Shown here: in pieces, positions 9,011 to 17,837 of the stretch
Position numbering within the stretch: position 1 is the first letter of the stretch
How the letters are laid out: each line of letters begins with the position of its first letter
Position numbers and translations under genes: made by a program
Assembly: GCF_016862555.1 (NCBI RefSeq)
Contig: NZ_BONE01000014.1
Location: forward strand, 62,001-126,000
From: Asanoa siamensis
Lineage (GTDB): Bacteria; Actinomycetota; Actinomycetes; Mycobacteriales; Micromonosporaceae
Direction of reading: 5' to 3'
DNA length: 64,000 bases
The notes under the pieces: generated by a model
The model's input: only the letters and a program-made list of their open reading frames with translations
Databases searched by the model: none
Told to the model about the DNA's origin: nothing

Positions 9011-9426
9011 CAGCCTCGCCGCTGGCTGAAGCGGACCATGTTGCCCGACGGGTCGCGGAAGGCGCAGTCCCGCACCCCGTACGGCTGGTCGACCGGCTCC
9101 TGCAGCACGTCGGCGCCGGACCGGCGGACCTGCTCGAACGTCGCGTCGCAGTCGTCGGTGTCGAAGATCAGCGCGGACAGGGCCCCCTTGGCGATCAGTT
9201 CGCGCAGCGCCGGCTGGTCACCGGGTGCCTTGGACACGGCGGGGTCGAGGCCGATCTCGATGCCGGGCTGGCCGGGCGCGCCGACGGTGATCCAGCGCCA
9301 CGGGTTGCCCCAGTCGGTCATGTCGAAGTCGTTGCGCACCTCGAGACCGAGCACGTCGCGATAGAACGCGAGGGCCTTGTCCTGGTCGTCGACGAGGATG
9401 AAGCAGTGCGAGAGCGTCAGGTTCAT
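9010..9426 (-). CDS. VOC/glyoxalase-fold protein
   Basis: A 138-residue single-domain protein of the vicinal oxygen chelate superfamily. It has the N-terminal LSHCFILVDDQDKALAFYRD and the C-terminal PYGVRDCAFRDPSGNMVRF patterns. The His near the N-terminus and acidic residues in the second beta-alpha repeat fit metal binding, but the substrate cannot be told from sequence. Members include glyoxalases, dioxygenases and antibiotic-binding proteins. It is the last gene of a minus-strand operon, starting 10 bases after the AraC-type regulator gene. Confidence 0.85.
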   Translation of the reverse strand: MNLTLSHCFILVDDQDKALAFYRDVLGLEVRNDFDMTDWGNPWRWITVGAPGQPGIEIGLDPAVSKAPGDQPALRELIAKGALSALIFDTDDCDATFEQVRRSGADVLQEPVDQPYGVRDCAFRDPSGNMVRFSQRRG

Positions 9427-9436
9427 GCTCCCGACG

Positions 9437-9862
9437 CTAGGCCGGGGACGCCGCCCGGCGCTTCTCCGAAACGACTCGCCTGGGTCGCGTCAGCCGTTGG
9501 GCGAAGCAGGCGGGCACCGGTGCGAGCCGCGAGTGGTCCCGGGCCCGGTAGACCGACGGCGGAACCCCCACGATCTCTGTGAACCGGGCGCTGAACGAGC
9601 CGAGCGACGTGGCACCGACCGCGAGGCAGACCTCGGTCACCGACAGGTCGCCCCGCCGCAGCAGCGCCTGCGCCCGCTCGATCCGCCGGGTCATCAGGTA
9701 TTGATAGGGCGTCTCGCCGAACGCCGCCCGGAACCCGCGGGCGAAGTGCGACGGCGACATCAGCGCCGCCCGGGCCAGCGCGGGCACGTCCAGCGGCCGG
9801 GCATAGTCGCGATCGATCAGATCGCGGGCCCGGCGCAGCAGCACCAGGTCGTGGAGATTCAC
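9437..9862 (-). CDS. AraC-family transcriptional regulator (DNA-binding domain only)
   Basis: A 141-residue protein consisting almost only of the AraC-type double helix-turn-helix: first HTH around RPLDVPALARAALMSPSHF, second around LSVTEVCLAVGATSLGSFS, with the signature FTEIVGVPPSVYR. There is no N-terminal sensing domain, so any ligand response must come from a partner or it acts as a stand-alone activator. A basic tail of about 30 residues follows. Its ATG overlaps the stop of the HMG-CoA-lyase-like gene by 4 bases. AraC regulators paired with VOC proteins are common in actinobacteria, so it probably controls its own operon (inference). Confidence 0.88.
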   Translation of the reverse strand: MNLHDLVLLRRARDLIDRDYARPLDVPALARAALMSPSHFARGFRAAFGETPYQYLMTRRIERAQALLRRGDLSVTEVCLAVGATSLGSFSARFTEIVGVPPSVYRARDHSRLAPVPACFAQRLTRPRRVVSEKRRAASPA

Positions 9863-10770
9863 GACGCCAGTCTGGTACGCGGACCCGCCCGCAGCACACC
9901 CGACGGCAGTTCGCGGCCCACCACCCGCTGCGCCAGCGCCGCCGCCTCGATCAGCGCGTCGAGGTCGATCCCGGTGTCGATGCCCATGTCCTCCAGCATG
10001 TGCACCACCTCCTCGGTGGCCACGTTGCCGGTCGCGCCCGGGGCGTACGGGCAGCCGCCCAGCCCGCCCACGCTCGCGTCGAACTCGGTGATGCCCAGGT
10101 CGAGCGCGGTCAGGATGTTGGCGAGCGCCGTACCCCTGGTGTTGTGGAAGTGCAGCAGCACCGGGATGTCCGGCTGGCGCTCGCGGACCAGGGTGACCAC
10201 CTCGGTGACCCGGCGCGGGGTGGCCATGCCGGTGGTGTCGCCGAACGCGATGCGGTCGGCCCCGTCGGCCACCACCCGGTCGACGATGTCGGCGACCCGC
10301 TTGGGATCGACGTCGCCCTCGAACGGGCAGCCGAAGCTCGTCGCGATGATCACCTCGGCGCTGGCGCCCGCGCCGTGCAACTCGTCGATCAACGCCGCGA
10401 TGTCGTCGAGCGACTCGGCGGTGGAGCGGTTGACGTTGCGCTTGTTGTGCGTGTCACTCGCCGAGACGACGACCTCGACCTCGGTGAACCCGGCCGCGAG
10501 GGCGCGCTGGGCACCGCGCGAGTTGGGCACGAGGGCCGAATAGCGCACCGCCGGTGACTTGTGCACCGCGGACCACACCGCGTCGGCGTCCGCCATCTGC
10601 GGGATCGCTTTCGGGTGAACGAAGGAGACCGCCTCGATCCGGCGTACGCCCGTGCCCGAGAGCGCGTCCAGCAGCTCGATCTTGGCTTCCGTGGGCACCG
10701 GATCCTCGTTCTGGAGCCCATCACGGGGTGCGACCTCGCGGATGGACACAGAGCCGGGCATCGGGTTCAT
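9859..10770 (-). CDS. Hydroxymethylglutaryl-CoA lyase family enzyme
   Basis: A 303-residue HMGL-like TIM-barrel enzyme. HMG-CoA lyases split 3-hydroxy-3-methylglutaryl-CoA into acetoacetate and acetyl-CoA in leucine and ketone-body degradation. Visible are the N-terminal EVAPRDGLQNE with the catalytic Arg, the metal-binding HFHNTRG, and the signature loop SVGGLGGCPYAPGATGN with the catalytic Cys. Length fits the family (about 300). No leucine-catabolism genes such as acyl-CoA dehydrogenase or carboxylase are adjacent, so a related acyl-CoA substrate is possible. It is the first gene of a three-gene operon and diverges from the HesB gene. Confidence 0.9.
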   Translation of the reverse strand: MNPMPGSVSIREVAPRDGLQNEDPVPTEAKIELLDALSGTGVRRIEAVSFVHPKAIPQMADADAVWSAVHKSPAVRYSALVPNSRGAQRALAAGFTEVEVVVSASDTHNKRNVNRSTAESLDDIAALIDELHGAGASAEVIIATSFGCPFEGDVDPKRVADIVDRVVADGADRIAFGDTTGMATPRRVTEVVTLVRERQPDIPVLLHFHNTRGTALANILTALDLGITEFDASVGGLGGCPYAPGATGNVATEEVVHMLEDMGIDTGIDLDALIEAAALAQRVVGRELPSGVLRAGPRTRLAS

Positions 10771-10923
10771 GAACTCATGTTAAGTCGCGTTCGGGTTGCG
10801 GGATCCGGCGGCGGAGGGTTACGTGGGTCTTGGACGGCCGCAGTTCCGCTCGCCGTTAAGGACGGCCCTGTCAGTTGCGGTCTCAACCAACAATCCCCTG
10901 CCGCAAAACTGGAGGGTTTCACC

Positions 10924-11208
10924 ATGCTCGCAGTGACCGACAACGCCGTCGCGGTGATCCGCGACCTGACCGGCCAGCAGAACCTGCCGGACGGCGCCGG
11001 GGTCCGCATCGCATCCGACCCGACGCAGGGCGCGCTCACGATGAGCCTCGCGACCTCGCCACAGGAGGGTGATCAGGTCGTCGACACGTCCGGTGCCCGG
11101 CTGTTCCTGGACGGGGAAGCCGCCCGCGTGCTCGACGACAAATCGCTCGACGCAGCCGTCGACGCCAACGGGGCCGTCCAGTTCGAGGTTGGCGAACAGC
11201 TCAGCTAG
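10924..11208 (+). CDS. HesB/IscA-like Fe-S biogenesis domain protein
   Basis: A 94-residue protein similar to the HesB/IscA family (pattern GVRIASDP, then [20 protein letters not shown]). It lacks the three conserved cysteines of true A-type iron-sulfur carriers; no Cys is present at all, so it is unlikely to bind a cluster in the usual way. Actinobacterial genomes often have such Cys-less short members of unknown role. The ATG at 10924 has GGAGGG 7 bases upstream. The 3' end overlaps the convergent pentapeptide-repeat gene by 8 bases. Confidence 0.82.
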   Translation: MLAVTDNAVAVIRDLTGQQNLPDGAGVRIASDPTQGALTMSLATSPQEGDQVVDTSGARLFLDGEAARVLDDKSLDAAVDANGAVQFEVGEQLS

Positions 11209-11980
11209 TCCAGTGGTCGGGGCGGCGCAGCCCGGCCGGCAGCGCCGTCCCGCGGTCCCCGCGCGCCGCCGTGACCTGCGGCTGCGTGAGGAACAGCGTG
11301 GTGCCCAGCCGGGCGCCGCGCAGGTCGGCGTCGCGCAGGTCGGCGCCGATCAGATCGGCCGCCGCCAGGTCGGCGCCGCGCAGGTCGGCACCGATCAGGT
11401 ACGCGCCGCGCAGGTTGGCCGCGCGCAGGTCGGTGCGCCGCAGGTCCTTGCCGACGAGGTCGGCACCGCGCCGTTCCAGGCGCCGCCCGGGCGCGTTGCG
11501 ACGGACGGTGGCACTTGCCCGCAGCAGCAGGTCGTTGACGGCCGCCCAGTGCGGCGCGACGTCGAGCGCGGCCAGGTCGTCACCCTCGGTCAACGCGACC
11601 GTCTGCTCCCGGGCCGTCTCCAGGGCGGCGCGCTGGGCGGCCGGCAGCGTCAGGTCGAGCGCGGCGGTCAGGTACCAGAGCAGTTCGTGCAGTTCCCGCA
11701 TGACCGGGAAGGCCGCCAGCAACTCGGGCCGCTCGTGCCAGTCCGCGCCCCCGAACGTCCCCTGGGTCAGGTGCTGCCCGGCACCGAAGCAGTCGTAGAC
11801 GGTGCAGCCGCGGAAACCGGACGTGCGCAGCTTCGCGTGGATCCCGCAGCGGAAGTCGCCGCCCAGGTTCGGGCAGGGCTGCCGGGCGGGCTTGTCGATC
11901 GCGAAGTCGACCGACTTCGCGAAGGCCGGCACCACGCAGCACAGCCCGACGCACCGGCTGCAGTCCGCGGTCAGCTCCAC
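11201..11980 (-). CDS. Cys-rich N-terminal domain plus pentapeptide-repeat protein
   Basis: A 259-residue protein in two parts. The first 60 residues have many cysteines ([14 protein letters not shown], then [13 protein letters not shown], then [10 protein letters not shown]). This pattern is like the YkgJ-type zinc/iron chelate cluster. The C-terminal 70 residues are a run of pentapeptide repeats of the A(D/N)L(R/X)(G/X) type (for example [20 protein letters not shown]), which fold as a right-handed beta-helix. The middle is helical and His/Trp-rich. The start is probably GTG 11980; a TTG at 11989 is also possible. It follows the HxlR-type regulator gene closely, so the two may form an operon. 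Confidence 0.8.
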   Translation of the reverse strand: MELTADCSRCVGLCCVVPAFAKSVDFAIDKPARQPCPNLGGDFRCGIHAKLRTSGFRGCTVYDCFGAGQHLTQGTFGGADWHERPELLAAFPVMRELHELLWYLTAALDLTLPAAQRAALETAREQTVALTEGDDLAALDVAPHWAAVNDLLLRASATVRRNAPGRRLERRGADLVGKDLRRTDLRAANLRGAYLIGADLRGADLAAADLIGADLRDADLRGARLGTTLFLTQPQVTAARGDRGTALPAGLRRPDHWTS

Positions 11981-11991
11981 GGCGACCAACC

Positions 11992-12342
11992 CTACGAAAC
12001 CGCCCGCCGGTCGTACGCGGCGCGGGCGGCCGCGATCTCCGCACGGTGCCGTTCGGCCCAGGTGGTGAGCGTGACCAGCGCGTCGTAGATCTCCCGGGCC
12101 AGGTCGGTGGCCACATATTCGACCCGGGGCGGGACGGTCGGGTAGACGGTGCGGGTCAGCAGGCCGTCGCGTTCGAGGTTGCGCAGCGTGAGCGCGAGCA
12201 TGCGCCGGCTGATCCCGTCGATCGACCGCTCCAACTCGGTGAACCGCACGGGGCCCAGCGCCGCGGCGACGATGATCGCGATGCTCCACTTGCCGCCGAC
12301 CCGGTCGAGCACCTCGCGCGCGGTGCACTCGTCCTCGGTCAT
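11992..12342 (-). CDS. HxlR-family winged-helix regulator
   Basis: A 116-residue MarR-like regulator of the HxlR type. It contains the typical [20 protein letters not shown] start of the winged helix, then [20 protein letters not shown] and the wing [13 protein letters not shown]. There is one cysteine, C6, near the N-terminus; HxlR-type sensors of reactive electrophiles or oxidants often have one there. It is transcribed away from a TetR gene with 78 bases between the starts, and lies upstream of the pentapeptide gene with 11 bases between. Confidence 0.9.
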   Translation of the reverse strand: MTEDECTAREVLDRVGGKWSIAIIVAAALGPVRFTELERSIDGISRRMLALTLRNLERDGLLTRTVYPTVPPRVEYVATDLAREIYDALVTLTTWAERHRAEIAAARAAYDRRAVS

Positions 12343-12371
12343 GCCTCCATCGTCACAGAGGTCGGCCGCCT

Positions 12372-12420
12372 GTTACAACTCGTACACCAAGGCGTTTTTG
12401 CACACTTGTACAATCGCCGG
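12372..12420 (+). promoter_or_regulatory. TetR promoter and probable operator
   Basis: TACAAT (12409-12414) lies 6 bases before the ATG of the TetR gene, so the transcript probably begins at or near the start codon. The element overlaps the perfect 8-base palindrome TTGTACAA (12406-12413). ACTCGTACA (12378-12386) and ACTTGTACA (12404-12412) are near-identical direct copies 26 bases apart. A regulator bound here could cover both divergent promoters. Which of TetR or HxlR binds is unknown. Confidence 0.5.
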
Positions 12421-12960
12421 ATGGGAAACCGGGAAAGCCTGATCGCCGGGGCCAAGCAGTGCCTGCACGACATCGGCTACACCCGCACCACCGCGCGCGA
12501 CATCGCCACGGCGGCCGGCGTCAGCCTGGCCGCGATCGGCTACCACTTCGGCTCGACCCGGGAGCTGCTCAACCAGGCGCTGGTCGAGGCGCTGGCCGAG
12601 TGGGGCGAGGAGCTGGCCGGCACGCTGCGCGACACCGACGGCTCGGCCGAGGCGGTCTGGGCCGCGGTCATCGCGTCGGTGCGCACCCAGCGCCCGCTCT
12701 GGACCACGCAATTCGAGCTCGCGGGCCAGGTCGACCGGCTGCCGGAGATCCACGAGTTCCTGGTCGCGGGCCAGCGCCAGGGGCGCACCGAGCTCGCCGG
12801 CCTGTTCGGCGCCGCCGAGGGCGAGGAGGCCCGGCTGCTCGGCGGCCTCGCCCAGGCGCTGCTCGCGGGCCTGGCCATCCAGTGGCTGATCGACCCCGAC
12901 GGCGCGCTCACCGCGACCGACCTGACCGCCGCGATCCGCGCGGCGGCCGACCGGGCCTGA
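12421..12960 (+). CDS. TetR-family transcriptional regulator
   Basis: A 179-residue TetR-type repressor. The HTH is residues 10-50 (TARDIATAAGVSLAAIGYHF). It is followed by a ligand-binding domain with a TetR_C-like LARQ-type helix and a Trp at residue 98 near the presumed pocket. The ATG at 12421 directly follows a -10-like TACAAT, pointing to leaderless translation. It diverges from the HxlR gene and is followed after 72 bases by the transketolase gene. No efflux or enzyme gene is an obvious target; the HxlR/pentapeptide unit or its own promoter are the nearest candidates. Confidence 0.9.
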   Translation: MGNRESLIAGAKQCLHDIGYTRTTARDIATAAGVSLAAIGYHFGSTRELLNQALVEALAEWGEELAGTLRDTDGSAEAVWAAVIASVRTQRPLWTTQFELAGQVDRLPEIHEFLVAGQRQGRTELAGLFGAAEGEEARLLGGLAQALLAGLAIQWLIDPDGALTATDLTAAIRAAADRA

Positions 12961-13032
12961 CGGCCGAGATTCAACCCGCCCACCAGGGGTACGCGGCCAG
13001 GAAGGAGAAATCCACGCCGCGAAGGGGACATC

Positions 13033-14904
13033 GTGACCAGCACAGCGACCATCGCCGACCTGTCCACCGCGCGTGAGGTGGCCCGGCAGCTCCGGGTCGA
13101 CTCCGTGCGGACCAGCACGAGCGCCGGATCCGGCCACCCCACCTCGAGCATGTCGGCCGCCGACCTGCTCGCCGTGCTGGTCACCCGGCACCTGCGCTAC
13201 GACTGGGACAACCCGGGGAACGACGCCAACGACCACCTGATCTTCTCCAAGGGGCACGCCTCGCCGCTGCTGTACTCCGTCTTCAAGGCGGTCGGCGTGG
13301 TCTCCGACGAGGAGCTGATGACCGGCTACCGGCGGTTCGGGCAGCGGCTGGAGGGCCACCCGACCCCTGTGCTGCCCTGGGTCGACGTGGCCACCGGCTC
13401 GCTCGGCCAGGGCCTGCCGGACGGTGTCGGCGTCGCGCTGGCCGGGCGCTACCTCGACGAGTTGCCGTACCGGGTCTGGGTGCTCTGCGGCGACAGCGAG
13501 ATGGCCGAGGGCTCGATGTGGGAGGCGATCGACAAGGCCTCCTTCTACCGGCTCTCGAACGTGATCGCGATCGTCGACGTCAACCGGCTCGGCCAGAGCG
13601 GCCCCACCGAGCTGCAGTGGGACCTCGACGCGTACGCGCGGCGGGCCGAGGCGTTCGGCGCGCGGGTGCTGATCGTGGACGGGCACGACGTGGACGCGAT
13701 CGACGAGGCGTACCGGGCGGCCACCGACCGCACCGACGACCGTCCGACGGTGATCCTCGCCCGCACGCTCAAGGGCCGCGGGTTCAGCGAGGTCGAGAAC
13801 CTGGAGGGCTGGCACGGCAAGCCGCTGCCCGCGGAGATGGCCGACCGGGCGATCCGCGAGCTGGGCGGCGAGAGCGACCTGGTGGTGCGGGGGCCGCTGC
13901 CGCCCGACGCGCAGCCGGCGTCCCGCCCCGCGCCGCGGAACCTGCCCGACCTGCCGCGCTGGGACGTGGGCGAGAAGGTGGCGACCCGCCGGGCGTACGG
14001 GGACGCGCTGACCGCGCTCGGCGGCGGACACCCGCGGATCGTGGCGCTGGACGGCGAGGTCGGCAACTCGACCTACTCGGAGGAGTTCGCGAAGGCGTTC
14101 GGGGACCGGTTCTTCGAGATGTACATCGCCGAGCAGCAGATGATCGCGGCCGCGGTCGGGCTGTCGGTGCGGCGCTACGTGCCGTTCGCCTCGACCTTCG
14201 CCGCGTTCCTGTCCCGGGCGTACGACTTCATCCGGATGGCCTCGATCTCACAGGCCGACATCCGGCTCTGCGGGTCGCACGCCGGCGTGGAGATCGGCGC
14301 GGACGGGCCGTCGCAGATGGCGCTGGAGGACCTGTCGATGCTGCGGGCCGTGCAGGGCTCGACCGTGCTCTACCCGAGCGACGCGACCAGCGCCGCGGCC
14401 CTGGTGGCGGCCATGGTCGACCTGCCGGGCGTGAGCTACATGCGGACGACCCGCGGCGCCTACCCCGTGTTGTACGAGGCGGGCGAGCAGTTCCCGGTCG
14501 GCGGGTCCAAGGTGCTGCGGTCGAGCCCGGACGACGTCGTGACGCTGGCGGGCGCCGGCGTGACGCTGCACCAGTGCCTGGCCGCGGCCGACCAGCTCGC
14601 CGCCGAGGGCGTCCGCGCGCGGGTGCTCGACCTCTACTCCGTCAAGCCGATCGACGCCGCGACACTGCACGAGGCCGTGGCGGCGACCGACGGGCGGATC
14701 GTCGTCGTCGAGGACCACCACCCGGAGGGCGGGCTCGGGTCGGCGGTGGCCGAGGCGCTGCTCTCCGCGGGCTCGTCGACCCTGCGCTTCACCCACCTCG
14801 CGGTGCGGACGCTGCCCGGCTCCGGCAAGACGGCCGAGCTCCTCGCCGCCGCGGAGATCGACGCCGACCACATCGCGGCCGCGGCCCGGGCACTGGCTAG
14901 CTAG
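13033..14904 (+). CDS. tkt: Transketolase
   Basis: A 623-residue thiamine-diphosphate enzyme transferring two-carbon ketol units in the pentose phosphate pathway. Visible are the N-terminal SAGSGHPTSSMSAADLL, the ThDP/magnesium motif GDSEMAEGS (153-161) with N184 of VDVNRLG, and the catalytic Glu region YIAEQQMIAAAVG. The C-terminal domain covers about 500-620. At 623 residues it is shorter than Escherichia coli TktA (663) and resembles the mammalian-type/actinobacterial short form. The GTG at 13033 follows GAAGGGGA. It is a second, non-housekeeping type locus in context, with no tal or zwf beside it. The stop overlaps the convergent zinc-finger gene by 4 bases. Confidence 0.92.
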   Translation: MTSTATIADLSTAREVARQLRVDSVRTSTSAGSGHPTSSMSAADLLAVLVTRHLRYDWDNPGNDANDHLIFSKGHASPLLYSVFKAVGVVSDEELMTGYRRFGQRLEGHPTPVLPWVDVATGSLGQGLPDGVGVALAGRYLDELPYRVWVLCGDSEMAEGSMWEAIDKASFYRLSNVIAIVDVNRLGQSGPTELQWDLDAYARRAEAFGARVLIVDGHDVDAIDEAYRAATDRTDDRPTVILARTLKGRGFSEVENLEGWHGKPLPAEMADRAIRELGGESDLVVRGPLPPDAQPASRPAPRNLPDLPRWDVGEKVATRRAYGDALTALGGGHPRIVALDGEVGNSTYSEEFAKAFGDRFFEMYIAEQQMIAAAVGLSVRRYVPFASTFAAFLSRAYDFIRMASISQADIRLCGSHAGVEIGADGPSQMALEDLSMLRAVQGSTVLYPSDATSAAALVAAMVDLPGVSYMRTTRGAYPVLYEAGEQFPVGGSKVLRSSPDDVVTLAGAGVTLHQCLAAADQLAAEGVRARVLDLYSVKPIDAATLHEAVAATDGRIVVVEDHHPEGGLGSAVAEALLSAGSSTLRFTHLAVRTLPGSGKTAELLAAAEIDADHIAAAARALAS

Positions 14905-15248
14905 GCGTTCAGTCGGAGCTGCCAGTCGTGGGGCACCCGGTCGGCCGGACCCGGCACGGGCTGGTCGTCCGGGTGGCTCTGCGGGTCGGCGAGCGCCGGG
15001 CCTTCCAGGAAGTCGCCGGTCGAGTAGTCGTAGTACCAGTCCTCGCCGGGCTCGTACGAGCGGATGATGTTGTGCCCGCTGGTGGTGGCGTGCTTGGTGG
15101 CGTGCTGTGAGGGCGAGTTGTCGCAGCAGCCGATGTGCCCGCAGGTGGCACAGCGGCGCAGGTGCAGCCACCAGCCGCCGCTGTCGGTGCATTCCGCGCA
15201 GCCGGTGCCGGACGGGGCCACCTCGGGTCGTACGACCGATTCAGTCAC
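14901..15248 (-). CDS. UBP-type zinc finger protein
   Basis: A 115-residue protein with a single ZnF-UBP domain. The zinc ligands are visible in CAECTDSGGWWLHLRRCATC and GHIGCCDNSPSQHATKHA, followed by SGHNIIRSYEPGEDWYYDY. In eukaryotes this fold binds the ubiquitin C-terminus. The stand-alone bacterial forms are widespread in actinobacteria and of unknown function. The GTG start at 15248 is supported by AGGAGGA 7 bases upstream. The last third is Pro/Asp-rich and probably disordered. Confidence 0.9.
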   Translation of the reverse strand: MTESVVRPEVAPSGTGCAECTDSGGWWLHLRRCATCGHIGCCDNSPSQHATKHATTSGHNIIRSYEPGEDWYYDYSTGDFLEGPALADPQSHPDDQPVPGPADRVPHDWQLRLNA

Positions 15249-15304
15249 GGTTGTTCCTCCTCCTGTGCTGCCCTGCCAGCTACCCCGATCAGGCGCGGTC
15301 TCAC

Positions 15305-15338
15305 GTGACGATTCCGTCACCCCACGTAAGATCGCCAG
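15305..15338 (+). promoter_or_regulatory. Putative leaderless promoter of the DedA gene
   Basis: TAAGAT (15327-15332) lies 6 bases before the GTG start at 15339, and GTGACG (15305-15310) is at a 16-base spacing as a weak -35. No ribosome-binding site is present, so the transcript most likely starts at the GTG. Confidence 0.4.
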
Positions 15339-15953
15339 GTGAGCGACGTGCTCAACAGTCTGCTCGACCAGCGGGCGATCTACGTCTACCTGATCGTCGC
15401 GCTGGTCGTGTTCGCCGAGGACGCGCTCTTCTTCGGTTTCATCCTGCCCGGTGAGACCGCCGCCATCCTGGGTGGCGTCGCGGCCAGCCTGGGCCACGTC
15501 AGCGTGGTCTGGATGAGCGTGATCGTGGTCGCGGCGGCGATCATCGGCGACACGGTGGGCTACGAGATCGGCTCGCGCTGGGGACACCGCCTGCTGGGCG
15601 TCAGGATCCTGCGAAAACGCGAGAAACAGGTGGAGGCGGCCCGCTCGTTCCTGGCCAGACGCGGCGGGCCGGCGGTCTTCCTCGGGCGGTTCATCGCGTT
15701 CCTGCGGGCGTTCGTGCCCTTCGGGGCCGGCGTCGCGCACATGCACTACCGCCGGTTCCTGGCCTGGAACGCGATCGGCGGCGTGGTCTGGGGCGTCGGC
15801 TCGGTGCTGCTCGGCTTCCTGGCCGGGCACTCGTACCAGATGATCGAGGACGCGGTCGGCAAGTGGGCGGCGATTGGCATCGGCGCGGCGGTGGTGGCCG
15901 CCGTGCTGGCCTGGGTCGTCTACCGCCGGGTCCGCGAACGCCGGGCCCACTAA
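15339..15953 (+). CDS. DedA-family membrane protein
   Basis: A 204-residue integral membrane protein of the DedA/VTT family, proposed to move or flip lipids such as undecaprenyl phosphate or phosphatidylethanolamine. The hallmarks are present: GFILPGETAAILGG near residue 32, GYEIGSRWG near 74, and FLGRFIAFLRAFVPFGAG (about 110-127) with the essential Arg residues. About five hydrophobic helices can be seen. The GTG 15339 start lacks a ribosome-binding site. It is followed by a strong hairpin and faces a convergent sugar-permease operon. Confidence 0.9.
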   Translation: MSDVLNSLLDQRAIYVYLIVALVVFAEDALFFGFILPGETAAILGGVAASLGHVSVVWMSVIVVAAAIIGDTVGYEIGSRWGHRLLGVRILRKREKQVEAARSFLARRGGPAVFLGRFIAFLRAFVPFGAGVAHMHYRRFLAWNAIGGVVWGVGSVLLGFLAGHSYQMIEDAVGKWAAIGIGAAVVAAVLAWVVYRRVRERRAH

Positions 15954-15955
15954 GT

Positions 15956-15997
15956 CCTCTGCTTCGCCGCCCGGAGTGTCAGGCGGCGAAGCCGAGG
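15956..15997. terminator. Bidirectional terminator hairpin
   Basis: CCTCTGCTTCGCCGCC (15956-15971) and GGCGGCGAAGCCGAGG (15982-15997) are complementary at 15 of 16 positions with a 10-base loop. The hairpin lies between the convergent DedA gene and the sugar-permease operon. Confidence 0.75.
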
Positions 15998-16009
15998 AGG
16001 GGCGGGGAT

Positions 16010-16909
16010 CTACTTGCTGAAGCCGGCCGTCAGGCCGCTGAGCAACTGGCGCCGGCCGAGCACGTAGACCGCCAGGATCGGCAGGGTCGTCAGCACCACC
16101 GAGGCCAGCACCGCGGGCACGTTGATGCTGTACTGCCCCTGGAAGGTCCAGAGCGCCAGCGGCAGCGTGCGCTGCGTCGGGCTCTGGGTCAGCACCAGCG
16201 GCAGCAGGAAGCCGTTCCAGATCGAGAGCCCGTTGTAGATGATCACGGTGACCAGCGCGGGCCGCACCAGCGGCAGGGCCAGGTGCCGCAGCGTGCCCCA
16301 CTCGCTGGCGCCGTCCATCCGCATCGACTCGAACAGCTCGCGCGGCACGTCGCGGATGAAGTTGGAGAGCACCAGCACCGACAGCGGGATGGCGAACGCG
16401 ATCGACGGCAGGATGATCGCCATCAGCGTGTCGTACATCCGCAGCCGGATGATGATCAGGAAGACCGGGATGATCACCGCCTGCAGCGGGATCGCCAAGC
16501 CCATCAGGAACAGCGAGTTGACGCCGCGCAGGAACCGGCTGCGGTGGCCACCGCGGACGATCGCGTAGGCGGCCATGAACGAGATCGCCACGGCGGGCAG
16601 CACCGCGCCCGCGGTGACGATCACGCTGTTGACGAAGTAGCGGACGAAGTCGGCCTCGATCACCATGCGGTAGTTGTCGAGGGTCGGCTCGGTCGGCAGC
16701 GCGAACGGGTTGCTGAGGAAGTAGTTGGCCTGCGTCTTGAGGCTGGTGATCAGGATCCAGTAGAGCGGGATCAGCACGATCGCCAGCCAGATCAGGCCCG
16801 CGACGCCGGCCGGCAGGTTGAACCGCCGGCGGCGGCCGCCCAGCACGGGGCGGTGCGGTGCGCGCGGCCGGGTCGCCTGGTCGGGTGGTGTGCTCAGGGT
16901 CGTCGTCAC
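16010..16909 (-). CDS. ABC sugar permease, MalG/CebG type
   Basis: A 299-residue inner-membrane permease of a carbohydrate ABC importer (family CUT1). It has six hydrophobic segments and the EAA loop, readable as ESMRMDGASEWGTLRHLALPL, which contacts the ATPase. The N-terminal 30 residues are a basic, Pro-rich cytoplasmic extension. It is the last gene of a three-gene minus-strand operon, starting at GTG 16909 one base after the stop of the first permease. No ATPase gene is present; CUT1 importers in actinobacteria usually share a distant MsiK ATPase. Confidence 0.93.
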   Translation of the reverse strand: MTTTLSTPPDQATRPRAPHRPVLGGRRRRFNLPAGVAGLIWLAIVLIPLYWILITSLKTQANYFLSNPFALPTEPTLDNYRMVIEADFVRYFVNSVIVTAGAVLPAVAISFMAAYAIVRGGHRSRFLRGVNSLFLMGLAIPLQAVIIPVFLIIIRLRMYDTLMAIILPSIAFAIPLSVLVLSNFIRDVPRELFESMRMDGASEWGTLRHLALPLVRPALVTVIIYNGLSIWNGFLLPLVLTQSPTQRTLPLALWTFQGQYSINVPAVLASVVLTTLPILAVYVLGRRQLLSGLTAGFSK

Positions 16910-16910
16910 G

Positions 16911-17837
16911 TCACACGCCTTCCATCTGGCTCTCGCTCGCGTCCTTGCCGCCGAGGCGGCGCAGCAGCAGCGCGAGCGCGAGGCCGACCAGCACCAGGAT
17001 CACCGCGATGGCGCTCGCCGGGCCCATCAGGTTGGCCTGGAAGCCCCGCTTGTACATGTCGAGCGCGAGCGCCCGGGTGGCGTCGCCCGGCCCACCCCCG
17101 GTGAGCACGAAGATCAGGTCGAAGAAGGTCAGCGAACCGACCACCATCAGCGTCGACGACGTGATGATCGTGTACTTGAGCTGCGGCAGCGTGATGCTGA
17201 AGAACTGCCGGAGCCGACCGGCGCCGTCGATCTCGGCCGCCTCGTACATCGCCTTCGGGATCTGCCGCACGCCACTCTGGTAGATCAGCGAGTGGAACGG
17301 GATGAACTGCCAGGACACGACGAACACGAGTACGCCGAGGGCCAGGTTGTCGCGGCCGAGCCAGTCCTGCTGCAGCAGCGGGATGCCGAGCCCCGCGCCG
17401 AGCCCGAAGTTCGGGTCGAGCAGCGCCTTGTAGGTGATCGCCAGGGCGGCGGAGCTGAGCAGCAGGGGTACGAAGTAGATCACCGCGAGGATCTCACGGT
17501 AGCGGGTCTGTGTCGCCAGGTAGACGCCGATCAGCAGGCTGAGCGGGGTCTGGAAGGCCCAGGACAGCGCCATGATCAGGAAGGTGACCCAGAGCGCGTG
17601 CACGAGGGCCGGGTCGCTCAGCACGGTCCGCCAGCTGTCGAAGCCCGCCGGGTGGATGTCGCCGATGCCGTCCCACTGCGTGAAGCTCAGGACCAGCACG
17701 CCGATCAGCGGGACGATGCCGAACGCCACGAACATCAGGAAGGCGGGTACGGCCAGCCACGAGACGGACCCGCTCCGCCCGCCCGTGGAGGCTTCGGTTG
17801 AACTCCTCCGCAAGGCGGGCGGAGCGAGAGATGTCAT
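16911..17837 (-). CDS. ABC sugar permease, MalF/CebF type
   Basis: A 308-residue permease partner of the MalG-type protein. Six transmembrane segments are visible. The EAA loop reads YEAAEIDGAGRLRQFFSITL near residue 200, and FDLIFVLTGGGPGDAT near 240 is typical of MalF-type subunits. The start is ATG 17837, overlapping the stop of the binding-protein gene by 4 bases (ATGA). Together with its neighbours it forms an importer whose operon faces a GH3 glycosidase with LacI regulators, so a beta-glucoside or oligosaccharide is the likely cargo (inference). Confidence 0.93.
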   Translation of the reverse strand: MTSLAPPALRRSSTEASTGGRSGSVSWLAVPAFLMFVAFGIVPLIGVLVLSFTQWDGIGDIHPAGFDSWRTVLSDPALVHALWVTFLIMALSWAFQTPLSLLIGVYLATQTRYREILAVIYFVPLLLSSAALAITYKALLDPNFGLGAGLGIPLLQQDWLGRDNLALGVLVFVVSWQFIPFHSLIYQSGVRQIPKAMYEAAEIDGAGRLRQFFSITLPQLKYTIITSSTLMVVGSLTFFDLIFVLTGGGPGDATRALALDMYKRGFQANLMGPASAIAVILVLVGLALALLLRRLGGKDASESQMEGV

